Origin: Nocardia ninae NBRC 108245
GTDB lineage: Bacteria; Actinomycetota; Actinomycetes; Mycobacteriales; Mycobacteriaceae
Assembly: GCF_007990755.1 (NCBI RefSeq)
Contig: NZ_BJXA01000050.1
Coordinates: forward strand, 1-64,000
Direction of reading: 5' to 3'
Length of the DNA: 64,000 nt
Position numbers and translations under genes: made by a program. The notes under the pieces were generated by a model. The model did no database searches, was not told the DNA's origin, and worked only from the letters and a program-made list of their open reading frames with translations. Each line of letters begins with the position of its first letter. Position 1 is the stretch's first letter. This document shows positions 54,343 through 63,187 of this stretch, piece after piece.

Positions 54343-55488
54343 ATGGCCGGGGCAGGCAGAGAACATGTTTCCTTCCCGGGTTCGCCCCGGCCCACCATCG
54401 GCATCGAGTGGGAGATCGCGCTCGTCGACAAGGTGAGTCGCGATCTGTCGAATACCGCTGCGGCGGTGTTCGATTCGCTCGGTGACCTGAAAGCGCACGA
54501 CGGCACCCCGCAGGTGACCAAGGAGCTGTTGCGCAACACCGTGGAGCTCGTCACGGGGGTGCACGACACCGTCGGCGAGGCGGTGGACGATCTGCGCGGC
54601 ACCATGGACGCGGTCCGGCGCGCCGCCGACCCGCTCGGCGTCGACCTGTTCTGCGCGGGCACCCATCCGTTCGCGCAGTGGTCGGCCCAGCAGCTGACCC
54701 GCTCGGAGCACTACGACGAGCTGATCGAGCGCACCCAGTGGTGGGGCCGCCAGATGATGATCTGGGGCGTGCACGTGCACGTCGGAGTTTCGCACCGGGA
54801 CAAGGTCTTTCCGATCCTGAACGCGCTGCTCATGCAGTACCCGCATCTGCTCGCGCTGTCCGCGTCCTCGCCGATGTGGGCGGGCGCCGACACCGGCTAC
54901 GCCAGCAACCGCACGCTGATGTTCCAGCAACTACCCACCGCGGGCCTGCCGTTCCAGTTCGAAAACTGGCACCAGTTCGAGCATTTCGTGCACGACCAGT
55001 TCAAAACCGGTGTGTTCGAACAGCTCGGCGGCATGCACTGGGACATCCGGCCCGCGCCGAAGTGGGGCACCATCGAGGTGCGGGTGTGCGACGGGACGTC
55101 GACCCGCGCCGAACTGGCGGCGCTGGCCGCGTTGATCCACTGCCTGATCGTCGATCTGGATCGCCGGATCGATGAGGGTGAGACGTTGCCGTCGTTGCCG
55201 CCGTGGCACGTGCAGGAGAACAAGTGGCGGGCCGCCCGCTACGGGCTGGACGCGATCGTCATCGTCGACGACAAGAGCAACGAGCGACTGGTCACCGACG
55301 ACGTGACGGATCTGCTGAACCGGCTGGAGCCGACCGCCAAACGGCTCGGCTGCTCGGACGAATTGGCCTTCGTCGCGGAGATCCCGGAGCGAGGTGCGTC
55401 ATACCAGCGGCAGCGCAAAGTCGCCGCCGCGGCGCAGGGCGACCTGGTCGCGGTGGTAGACGCGCTGGTCAAGGAGCTCGAGCAGTAA
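54343..55488 (+). CDS. YbdK-type carboxylate-amine ligase (GCS2 family)
   Basis: 381-residue ATP-grasp-like enzyme of the glutamate-cysteine ligase 2 family: TIGIEWEIALVD (residues 18-29), GTPQVTKELLRNTVELVTG, WGVHVHVGVSHRD and GTIEVRVCDGTSTRAEL. Actinomycetes of this group use mycothiol instead of glutathione, so the true product is unlikely to be gamma-glutamylcysteine for glutathione. It starts 13 nt after sodC and corresponds to Rv0433. Confidence 0.9.
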   Translation: MAGAGREHVSFPGSPRPTIGIEWEIALVDKVSRDLSNTAAAVFDSLGDLKAHDGTPQVTKELLRNTVELVTGVHDTVGEAVDDLRGTMDAVRRAADPLGVDLFCAGTHPFAQWSAQQLTRSEHYDELIERTQWWGRQMMIWGVHVHVGVSHRDKVFPILNALLMQYPHLLALSASSPMWAGADTGYASNRTLMFQQLPTAGLPFQFENWHQFEHFVHDQFKTGVFEQLGGMHWDIRPAPKWGTIEVRVCDGTSTRAELAALAALIHCLIVDLDRRIDEGETLPSLPPWHVQENKWRAARYGLDAIVIVDDKSNERLVTDDVTDLLNRLEPTAKRLGCSDELAFVAEIPERGASYQRQRKVAAAAQGDLVAVVDALVKELEQ

Positions 55489-55563
55489 GACCCCCGGCGA
55501 TCGGTCGCCCACTGTTCAGTCGGGCAGTGGGATGGCGTTCACCCCCCGTTTACTATGGTCGAC

Positions 55564-56922
55564 GTGCTTGTCGAAGACCCGGGACCCAGAGTAGGAAGCG
55601 CCGCTCCTCGGTTGCGTGTGCCGCCGACCCGGGTGTGGGTCGCGGCGGGCGTTGCCGCGGTGCCGGTGCTGTTGATCGCGCTGCAGATCGTGGCGGTACG
55701 CGAAGGGTTCCAGGGTCCGCTCGGGAGTCTGTGGCAGGACTACGTCGGTACCCCCAAATCGATGTCGGTGCCGTGGGCGGGCTTGATCCTTGCGCTGGTC
55801 GGCATTTCGACGCGGCACCGGATCATCGCGCTGAGCGCGGCCGTCGCCATCGACGCGGTGTGGGCGGGCATCCGGCTGCTGAGCGGTGCGTCGTTCGCGA
55901 TCGGCAACGGACCGGTCATCGTGCTCACGGGGCTGGCGATAGTCGCGTGGCTGCGCTGGGACGGGACCGAGCGACGCAGCGCGCTGCACGCCGCCGCACT
56001 AGGCGCGTTGCTCATCCTCGCCACCAAGGTCGGCGACGTGTGGTTGCACGTCACGATCATGAGCAGGCCTGCGGTGCTCGACGAATACGTGCTGCTCGCC
56101 GACCACGCGCTGGGCGATCCGTCCTGGGTGATGGGGCGGGTGCTCGACGTGCTCGGCCCGGTCGTCTACGGGGTGCTGCACTGGGTGTACATCGAGCTGC
56201 CGGTCGCGGCGATCGCGGTCGCGGTGTGGCAGCTGCGCCGGGTGGTGTCCAGCGGTCGCTGGCCGAGTCACTATCTGGTGCGCACGTTTCTGGTGCTCGG
56301 GCTGGTCGGCCCGGTCGTCTATGTGATCTTCCCGGTGGTCGGGCCGATGTTCGCGTTCGGCGCGGACGGAAACGGGCTGCAACTGGGCAACTATTGGCCG
56401 GGCGTGGTGCCGCCGCTGGACCGCAATCCGATGCCGATGCCGTTCGACTCGGTGACGCCGCGTAACTGCATGCCGTCCATGCACACGGCCTGGGCGCTGT
56501 CTGTCTTCCTGCACACCCGTCGCGACACCGACGGCGGCCCCGCGCCCAGCCTGGTGCGCTGGGGTGGCGCGTTCTGGCTGCTGGCCACGGTGATCGCCAC
56601 CCTCGGCTTCGGCTACCACTACGGCGTCGACCTGGTCGCGGGCGCGGTGCTGTGCCTGACCGTCGAGTCGGCGCTGCGCGATCCGGAACGCGGCTGGGGC
56701 TGGTTCCGCATCCGGCTCGTCGCGGGTGGCACCGTGGTGCTCGCCGTGCTGCTGCTGTCCTACCGCTACCTGTCGGTGCCGATGGCCGAATACCCGGTGC
56801 TGGCAGGCACGGTTGTGCTCGCGCTACTCGCAGGCATGGCCGCGGGCTTCCACGCCACCTGGTTCGCCGGACAGCGGCAGACCGTTGCCTCGCAACGCGT
56901 AGTCGAGTCCGTCACGCGCTGA
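55564..56922 (+). CDS. PAP2-superfamily membrane phosphatase/transferase
   Basis: 452-residue polytopic protein with about 10 transmembrane helices. The PAP2/Aur1-type active-site motifs are CMPSMHTAWAL (motif 2) and GYHYGVDLVAG (motif 3). This class includes phospholipid phosphatases and inositol-phosphate transferases. GTG at 55564 is chosen because TACTAT (55551-55556) ends 7 nt upstream; the in-frame ATG at 55555 would overlap that -10 element. The end is convergent with mrpG. Probable role in envelope lipid or lipoglycan synthesis, inferred. Confidence 0.8.
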   Translation: MLVEDPGPRVGSAAPRLRVPPTRVWVAAGVAAVPVLLIALQIVAVREGFQGPLGSLWQDYVGTPKSMSVPWAGLILALVGISTRHRIIALSAAVAIDAVWAGIRLLSGASFAIGNGPVIVLTGLAIVAWLRWDGTERRSALHAAALGALLILATKVGDVWLHVTIMSRPAVLDEYVLLADHALGDPSWVMGRVLDVLGPVVYGVLHWVYIELPVAAIAVAVWQLRRVVSSGRWPSHYLVRTFLVLGLVGPVVYVIFPVVGPMFAFGADGNGLQLGNYWPGVVPPLDRNPMPMPFDSVTPRNCMPSMHTAWALSVFLHTRRDTDGGPAPSLVRWGGAFWLLATVIATLGFGYHYGVDLVAGAVLCLTVESALRDPERGWGWFRIRLVAGGTVVLAVLLLSYRYLSVPMAEYPVLAGTVVLALLAGMAAGFHATWFAGQRQTVASQRVVESVTR

Positions 56923-56948
56923 GCGGAATTCGCTCGGCCGGGCCGTAT

Positions 56949-57290
56949 TCAGTCGACCGAGTCGATGGTGTCGCCGAGTTCGTTGACGGTGAGCAGGCCG
57001 TCGCGGTGGCGCTGTTCCCGGTAAGCGGTGCGGCTGATGAGATGGGCCACCACCGGGGCGGTGATCAGCGTGAACAGCCCGACCAGCACCAGAGCCCAGA
57101 CATTGCCGTGGCCGACCAGCTCGATCGCCGCGCCCTCCAGCACCAGGATCAGGCCGACCACCTGAGGTTTGGTGGCGGCGTGCATGCGGGTGAGCGTGTC
57201 GGGGAAGCGCACGATCGCGATCGACGCGGTCAGCGCCAGGGTGGCGCCGAACAGGATCAGCACGGCGGAGATCCACTGCCACACGGTCAT
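56949..57290 (-). CDS. mrpG: Mrp Na+/H+ antiporter subunit G
   Basis: 113 residues with three transmembrane helices, the MnhG/PhaG family segment FPDTLTRMHAATKPQVVG, and an acidic C-terminal tail. Last gene of the Mrp operon, which exchanges Na+ or K+ for protons as a large multi-subunit membrane complex. ATG at 57290, 58 bp after the mrpF stop. Confidence 0.92.
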   Translation of the reverse strand: MTVWQWISAVLILFGATLALTASIAIVRFPDTLTRMHAATKPQVVGLILVLEGAAIELVGHGNVWALVLVGLFTLITAPVVAHLISRTAYREQRHRDGLLTVNELGDTIDSVD

Positions 57291-57348
57291 CGGTGGCCGC
57301 CGTCCCGAGATATCCGTTGTCTCAGCATCATTGGTCTCCGTCGAGGTG

Positions 57349-57609
57349 TCACTGTTCGTCCTTCACCCGGAAGCGGGTGACGGCGGCCGAGCCGAGGAAG
57401 CCGACCAGCGCCAGCGCGATGATCGCCGGGATGATGGTGGTGTCCTGGCTGTAGGCCGCCCAGACGGCCAGCCCGGACGCGGCGATCGCCATCAGCGAGT
57501 CGATGCCGACGATCCGGTCCAGGGTGCTCGGGCCGGCCAGAATGCGATAGCTGGTGATCACGGCGGCGGCCGTCAGCAGCACGCCGGCGATGATGGCGAC
57601 GATCGTCAC
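57349..57609 (-). CDS. mrpF: Mrp Na+/H+ antiporter subunit F
   Basis: 86 residues with three hydrophobic helices and the family segment RILAGPSTLDRIVGIDSL. GTG at 57609 overlaps the mrpE stop (GTGA). A much longer open frame reaching 58218 is an out-of-context extension across mrpE and is rejected. Confidence 0.92.
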   Translation of the reverse strand: MTIVAIIAGVLLTAAAVITSYRILAGPSTLDRIVGIDSLMAIAASGLAVWAAYSQDTTIIPAIIALALVGFLGSAAVTRFRVKDEQ

Positions 57610-58154
57610 AGTTCCGCCTCCGGCACCTTGCTGGAACGCCATTCGGAGTGGCGCTCGAACGAGTCGATGAGCAGTTTCTCCAGCCGTCGGGTGGTCCGAT
57701 AGAACTTGTCCACCGCCGCATCGCTGCTCACGTCCAGCACGTGCACGTAGACTACGCAGCGGCGTCGATCGATCTCCAGCACCATGGTGCCCGGGATCAG
57801 GTTCAGCAGGTCCGTGCACAGCACGAGCACCAGGTCGGACTTGGTGCTCAGGTAGACGCGCAGCACCCCGGAGACCGGCGGCGGCGCGGGCCGGATCGCG
57901 AACCACGCCACCTGCAGGCTGGACTCGATCGCGTAATACGTTGCCACCACGACCAATTCGACCAGCGACAGCGGATGCAGCCGCCCGTTGACCGGCACCC
58001 TCGGCAGCGGCAGCGCCACCATGATCAGCGCGCCCACCGCGAGCCCGGCCAGCAGGTTGGCGATGCTGAGATCGCCCCACAGCGCGATCCAGACGACGGT
58101 GAGCCAGCTCAGCACGCTGATCCGCACGACGGTCTCGCGGCTCACTCCGCTCAT
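57606..58154 (-). CDS. mrpE: Mrp Na+/H+ antiporter subunit E
   Basis: 182 residues: two N-terminal transmembrane helices and a C-terminal cytoplasmic domain with PGTMVLEIDRRRCVVYVHVLD (split at 20), typical of MnhE. The start overlaps the end of mrpD by 4 nt and the stop overlaps mrpF. Confidence 0.9.
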   Translation of the reverse strand: MSGVSRETVVRISVLSWLTVVWIALWGDLSIANLLAGLAVGALIMVALPLPRVPVNGRLHPLSLVELVVVATYYAIESSLQVAWFAIRPAPPPVSGVLRVYLSTKSDLVLVLCTDLLNLIPGTMVLEIDRRRCVVYVHVLDVSSDAAVDKFYRTTRRLEKLLIDSFERHSEWRSSKVPEAEL

Positions 58155-59764
58155 CGGCTCGCCCCCGATCCGTCCACCCCGTTGCCGAGCACCGCGGTGA
58201 TGTACACGCCGGGGTCACGCAGATCCGCCGCCGCCCGGTCGGCGATGCCGAGGATCGGGCCGGCGAGCACCGTCAGGCTCAGTCCGATCACCACCAGCGC
58301 CGCCGTCGATCCGACCATCAACAGCGGCATCCGGCCCGGGCGCGGGCGATCGTCGTAGTGCACGTCGGTCGAATCCTCGATCAGCGACGGCGTTTTCGCG
58401 GCGGTGAGGTGCCCCTCCGGCGCCTCCACCCGCGGTCGCCAGAACGCCTTGCTCCACACCCGCGCGACGGCGTACAGCGTGAGCAGGCTGGTGAGCACCG
58501 AGCCCGCCACCAGCGTCCAGGCCAGCACGCTGCCGTCCTGCACGCCCGCCTGCAACAGCGTGGCCTTGCCGATGAAGCCCGAGAACGGCGGTATGCCACC
58601 GAGATTCAGCGCGGGAATCAGGAAAAGCACGGCCAGCAGTGGACTCGCCGAGGCCAGCCCGCCCAGCCTGCGCAGCGAGGTCGAGCCCGCCTGCCGTTCG
58701 ATCAGCCCGACCACCAGGAACAGCGCCGTCTGCACCAGAATGTGGTGCGCCACATAGAAAACCGCGCCGGCCAGTCCGGCGGTGCTGGCCAGCCCGACGC
58801 CGAAGATCATGTACCCGATGTGACTGACCAGGGTGAACGACAGCAGTCGCCGGATGTCGCTCTGCGCGATCGCGCCGAAGATGCCGACCAGCATGGTGAG
58901 CAACCCGCACACCAGCAGGATCGAATCGAACTCACCGCCGGGAAACAGCAGCGAGTGCGTCCGGATGATCGCGTACACACCGACTTTGGTGAGCAGGCCG
59001 GCGAACACCGCGGTCACCGGCGCGGGCGCGGTGGGGTAGGAGTCGGGCAGCCAGTTCGACAGCGGGAACACCGCGGCCTTGATGCCGAACGCCACCAGCA
59101 GCACCGCGTAGATGGCGGTGCGGGTGCCCTCGGGCACCGCGCCGATCCGCTGCGCCAGCTGGGCCAGGTTGAGCGTGCCGGTGGCCGCGTAGGTCATGCC
59201 GATGCCGGTCAGGAAGATCAGCGACGCCAGCATCGAGACCATCACATAGGACACGCCCGCGCGAATACGCTCCTCGGTGCCGCCGACGGTGAGCAGCACG
59301 AACGACGCGGCGAGCAGGATCTCGAAGCCGACGAACAGGTTGAACAGGTCACCGGCCAGGAACGCGGCCGAAACACCGCCGGTCAGCACCAGGTAGGTGG
59401 GCCGGTAGATCGAGGTGGGCTGCCGCTCGTCGCCGTCGCGGATGTTCTGCCCCGAACCGTAGATCGCGACGGCGAGCAGCACGATGGACGAGACGAGCAG
59501 CATCGCTGCGGACAGCCGGTCCACCACCAGGGTGATGCCGATCGGGGTCTCCCAGCCGCCGACCTGCAGTGCGGTGGTGCCGTCGCGGTCGGCCAGATAC
59601 AGCAGCAGCCCGCAGATGACGACCACCGCGCTCAGCGCACCGAGCATGAGCGTGCGCTGGGTCCGTGGCCTGCGCCCGAAGACCAGGGTGCCCGCCGCGG
59701 CGAGCAGTGGCACCAGCACGGGGAGCGGCATGAGGGTCGGCAGCAGTCCGGGGGAGAGGCTCAA
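58151..59764 (-). CDS. mrpD: Mrp Na+/H+ antiporter subunit D
   Basis: 537 residues with about 14 transmembrane helices, homologous to the proton-pumping subunits (NuoL/M/N) of complex I. Key features: VGFEILLAASFVLLTVGGTE with the helix-5 Glu, LLVAFGIKAAVFPLSNWLPD with the helix-7 Lys, and LVSHIGYMIFGVG. TTG at 59764 overlaps the mrpC stop (TTGA), which decides the start. Confidence 0.92.
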   Translation of the reverse strand: MSLSPGLLPTLMPLPVLVPLLAAAGTLVFGRRPRTQRTLMLGALSAVVVICGLLLYLADRDGTTALQVGGWETPIGITLVVDRLSAAMLLVSSIVLLAVAIYGSGQNIRDGDERQPTSIYRPTYLVLTGGVSAAFLAGDLFNLFVGFEILLAASFVLLTVGGTEERIRAGVSYVMVSMLASLIFLTGIGMTYAATGTLNLAQLAQRIGAVPEGTRTAIYAVLLVAFGIKAAVFPLSNWLPDSYPTAPAPVTAVFAGLLTKVGVYAIIRTHSLLFPGGEFDSILLVCGLLTMLVGIFGAIAQSDIRRLLSFTLVSHIGYMIFGVGLASTAGLAGAVFYVAHHILVQTALFLVVGLIERQAGSTSLRRLGGLASASPLLAVLFLIPALNLGGIPPFSGFIGKATLLQAGVQDGSVLAWTLVAGSVLTSLLTLYAVARVWSKAFWRPRVEAPEGHLTAAKTPSLIEDSTDVHYDDRPRPGRMPLLMVGSTAALVVIGLSLTVLAGPILGIADRAAADLRDPGVYITAVLGNGVDGSGASR

Positions 59765-60144
59765 TCTTCCGGGTCCTCTCGCTCGCGTCTGCGGGCGACG
59801 TCGATGTCTTCCTGGTCGTTCTCGACATCGTCGGTGGTGGTGATGGTGAAGGAGCGGTAGGCGAGCGCGAGCACGAAAGCCGCCAGGCCCATGGTGATCA
59901 CGATGGCGGTGAGCACCATGGCTTGGGCGAGCGGGTCGGCGGTGTCGCGGTGGGTGGTGTCGGTCTGGCCCTGGATCGGCGCTCGGCCGTCCGGGCCGCC
60001 GAGGGTGATGATCAACAGGTTCACCGCGTTGCCGAACAGGATCATGCCGAGCAGCATCTTCGAGACCGCGCGCTCGAGGATCAGATACACCCCGCAGGCG
60101 ACCAGGATCCCGATCACGATCAACAGCGTCAGGTTGGCCGTCAT
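59761..60144 (-). CDS. mrpC: Mrp Na+/H+ antiporter subunit C
   Basis: 127 residues, three helices, resembling NuoK: GVYLILERAVSKMLLGMILF and AQAMVLTAIVITMGLAAF. A charged C-terminal tail of about 25 residues (DDVENDQEDIDVARR) extends into the cytoplasm. It overlaps the mrpA stop by 4 nt. Confidence 0.92.
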   Translation of the reverse strand: MTANLTLLIVIGILVACGVYLILERAVSKMLLGMILFGNAVNLLIITLGGPDGRAPIQGQTDTTHRDTADPLAQAMVLTAIVITMGLAAFVLALAYRSFTITTTDDVENDQEDIDVARRREREDPED

Positions 60145-63074
60145 CGCGCCGAACCTCCGGACACGGAGGTGGTTTCGTTCGAGGCGAGTTCGCTGTCCAG
60201 GCGGGCGCCGAGGCTGCGCAGCACGTCGAGCACCAGGCCGACGACGATCAGGTACACACCGAGATCGAAGAACAGCGCGGTCACCAGCTTGATGTGGCCG
60301 AGCACCGGCAGCGTCACCTCGAAGATCGCCGAGGACAGCGGCGGTGCGCCGAAAAACAAGGAGGTGACGGCGGTTCCGGCGGCCAGGGTCAGTCCCGCGC
60401 CGAGCAGGTGGCCCGCGTCGACCGGCAATGCTTCACCGAGTTCGTAACGGCCGCCGGCGAGGTAGCGCAGCGTGAGCGCGAGTCCCGCGGTGAGCCCACC
60501 CGCGAAGCCGCCGCCCGGGGCGTTGTGGCCGGAGAAGAAAAAGTACACCGACAGCACCATGATGGTCGGGAACACCAGCCGGGTGGTGATCTGCATGACC
60601 ATCGACCGGTCCGCCCGATCGACCAGTCGTCCGGCGGGCAGCCAGCTCACCAGATCCGGGTCGTAGTGCGGGGAGTCGGCCGCGCGCGGCGCGCTGCCGA
60701 AGCGGCGACTGCGGAACACCAGCGAGGCGACACCGGTCGCGGCGACCACCAGCACCGAAATCTCGCCGAGGGTGTCCCAGGCGCGGATATCGACGAGCAG
60801 TACATTGACGGCGTTCTTGCCGCCGCCGAATTGGTATGCGGCGTCCGGGATTCGGTGCCAGATCGGCTCGGCCGTGCGGGCGGCGACGGCGAAGGCGCCC
60901 AGCACCGTGACGGTCGCGCCGACGAGTGCGGCCAGCACCGCCCTGCGCGCCTTGAACGGGGTGGCCCGGCCCGCCTCGATCTCCGCCGGGAAAGCCCGCA
61001 GCACCAGCACGAAGATCACCAGGGTCAGTGTCTCGACCAGGAATTGGGTCAGCGCGAGATCGGGTGCGCCGTGCAGCGCGAAGATCACGCCGCAGCCGTA
61101 GCCGGTGACCCCGACCACCAGCACGCTGGCCAGCCGGTTACGCAGCACCGTCGCGCCCAGCGCCATCGCGACCATGATGCCGCCGAGCACCGCCTGCAAC
61201 GGTGAATCCCACAGGCGCAGTTCGACTCCGGTGCGGGTGCCGAGGGCGAGCAGCACCGACGGCAGGATGATCAGCGTGCCGAGGATGGTCGCCTGACTCA
61301 GCGGCAGCGACCCGCGCTGCACCGCGCCGGTCATCCGCAGCGAAAGCTGGTCCATCCCGCGCAGGGCCGCGTCGTAGGCCCGGTCGGCATTGCCGAGCCG
61401 CGGCCGGGTGGGATCGCGGAGCCGATCGCGCAGCTGGAACAGGGCGATGCCGCCCGCGATCACCAGGACGGTGAGCGCCAGCGGGACGGTGAAGCCGTGC
61501 CACAGCGAGAGATAGGACAGTAGTTCCTCGGAAAACGTTCCCGCGTAGGGGCTGAGCAGGCGATCCGTCCACGGCGCCCCGAGTCCGGCTACCAGGCTCG
61601 CCACCGCGAGGATCGCGGGCGCGGCCAGGAACAGCGCCCCCGGCGCGTGCCAGCCGCCGTCTTCGCGCACGTGCCCGTCCGTGTCACCGGAATCCGCAGC
61701 AGGCCCGGCACTTTCGGGGGCGTAGTCGGCGACGCGGCGCACCCGGTGCGCCCCGTGCGCGGTCGGCCGCGCGACCTGGGGCTTGTCCGCGAAGGCGCCC
61801 CAGACGAAGCGAATGCTGTAGCCGACGGTCAACATCGACCCGAGCACCACGCCGGCCGCCAGCGCCACCCGCGCGGGCGCGGCGAGGCTGTCCGCCTCGA
61901 GGATCGCGCCGAGCGCGCTCTCCTTGCCGACGAAGCCGACCAGCGGCGGAATTCCCGCCATGCTCAACGACGCGAGGATGGCGATGCCGCAGAGCACCGG
62001 AGCGCGCCGGCCGAGCCCGGACAGCCTGCGCAGATCCCGGGTGCCCGCCCCGTGATCGATGATCCCGACCACCATGAACAGGCACGCCTTGAACAACGCG
62101 TGCGCCACGATCATCGCGACCCCGGCCAGCGCCGCGTCCGGGGTGCCGAGGCCGACCAGCACGATCAGGAAGCCGAGCTGGCTCACCGTGCCGAAGGCCA
62201 GCACCAGCTTCAGATCCACCACCTCGAGCGACCGCAACCCGGCGAGCAGCATCGACACCACGCCGAGGGTGAGCACCAGCGGATGCCAGACGGGGTTCTC
62301 CGCGAACACCGGCGCCAGCCGCGCCACCAGGTACACACCGGCTTTCACCATGGCCGCGGCGTGCAGATAGGCGCTGACCGGGGTCGGCGCCGCCATCGCG
62401 CCGGGCAGCCAGAAGTGCAGCGGCACCACGGCGGACTTGCTCAGCGCGCCGATCAAGATCAGCACCACCGCGACGTTGACCGCGAGACCGTTCGGTGGCT
62501 GCGCCCGCGCCAGCAGATCGGAGAGCAGGTAGCTGTCGTTCGCCTCGCCGAGGATGATCAGGCCGACCAGCATCGCCAGCCCGCCCGCGGCGGTCACCAG
62601 CAGCGCCTGGATGGCGGCGCGCCTGCTGTTCGCCTGCTCGGCATTGTGGCCGACGAGCAGGAACGACAGCACCGTGGTCAGTTCCCAGAAAACGAACAGC
62701 AACAGCATGTTGTCACTGGTCACCAGGCCGAACATGGCGCCGGCGAAGCCGACCATCTCGGCCGCGAACACCCCGAGGCGCGGCTCGTCGTCCTCGAAAT
62801 ATCTGGCGCAGTAGCAAAGGATCAGCGCACCGATGCCGAGCACCAGCGCCGACATGATCGCGGCGAGCGAGTCGAACCGCAGATCGATGTTCATCTCGAT
62901 GCTCGGCGCCCACTCCAGCCGAACCTGCTGTGTGCTACCCCAATTCGCGATCACCCAGATCAGGCCGCCGAGCGGGACCAGCGCGAGCACGTAGAAAGCG
63001 TTGCGCCCCAGTGCCCTTACCCACAGCGGCGCCACGAGCGCGGCTGCGGCGAGGGCGAGCAGGATTGCGAGCAA
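60141..63074 (-). CDS. mrpA: Mrp Na+/H+ antiporter subunit A fused with B
   Basis: 977 residues. The first 500 are NuoL-like, with the conserved helix-5 Glu in FVFWELTTVLSFLLVG and LSKSAVVPLHFWLPGAMAAP (Lys helix). A non-conserved cytoplasmic loop (SAGPAADSGDTDG) and a middle MrpA domain follow (LRNRLASVLVVGVTGYG, DLALTQFLVETLTLV). The last 150 are an MrpB domain (FFFSGHNAPGGGFAGGLTAG), so A and B are one polypeptide and no separate mrpB exists. The TTG at 63074 follows GACGGAG at normal spacing. First gene of the Mrp operon. Confidence 0.92.
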   Translation of the reverse strand: MLAILLALAAAALVAPLWVRALGRNAFYVLALVPLGGLIWVIANWGSTQQVRLEWAPSIEMNIDLRFDSLAAIMSALVLGIGALILCYCARYFEDDEPRLGVFAAEMVGFAGAMFGLVTSDNMLLLFVFWELTTVLSFLLVGHNAEQANSRRAAIQALLVTAAGGLAMLVGLIILGEANDSYLLSDLLARAQPPNGLAVNVAVVLILIGALSKSAVVPLHFWLPGAMAAPTPVSAYLHAAAMVKAGVYLVARLAPVFAENPVWHPLVLTLGVVSMLLAGLRSLEVVDLKLVLAFGTVSQLGFLIVLVGLGTPDAALAGVAMIVAHALFKACLFMVVGIIDHGAGTRDLRRLSGLGRRAPVLCGIAILASLSMAGIPPLVGFVGKESALGAILEADSLAAPARVALAAGVVLGSMLTVGYSIRFVWGAFADKPQVARPTAHGAHRVRRVADYAPESAGPAADSGDTDGHVREDGGWHAPGALFLAAPAILAVASLVAGLGAPWTDRLLSPYAGTFSEELLSYLSLWHGFTVPLALTVLVIAGGIALFQLRDRLRDPTRPRLGNADRAYDAALRGMDQLSLRMTGAVQRGSLPLSQATILGTLIILPSVLLALGTRTGVELRLWDSPLQAVLGGIMVAMALGATVLRNRLASVLVVGVTGYGCGVIFALHGAPDLALTQFLVETLTLVIFVLVLRAFPAEIEAGRATPFKARRAVLAALVGATVTVLGAFAVAARTAEPIWHRIPDAAYQFGGGKNAVNVLLVDIRAWDTLGEISVLVVAATGVASLVFRSRRFGSAPRAADSPHYDPDLVSWLPAGRLVDRADRSMVMQITTRLVFPTIMVLSVYFFFSGHNAPGGGFAGGLTAGLALTLRYLAGGRYELGEALPVDAGHLLGAGLTLAAGTAVTSLFFGAPPLSSAIFEVTLPVLGHIKLVTALFFDLGVYLIVVGLVLDVLRSLGARLDSELASNETTSVSGGSAR

Positions 63075-63187
63075 ACTACACTCCGTCGGGTTAGGGGCGG
63101 CGGGGTGGTGCGGGACAATCCTACGTGGAGCCTGGGGATTTCCGCGTACTCGCCGGGTATGGCGTCGGCTATACGGTGGCGATGGGG

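Noticed and set aside
57349-58218. 289-aa version of mrpF
   Set aside because: Its first 200 residues are an out-of-frame reading of mrpE; the 86-aa form has the normal family size and a GTGA overlap.
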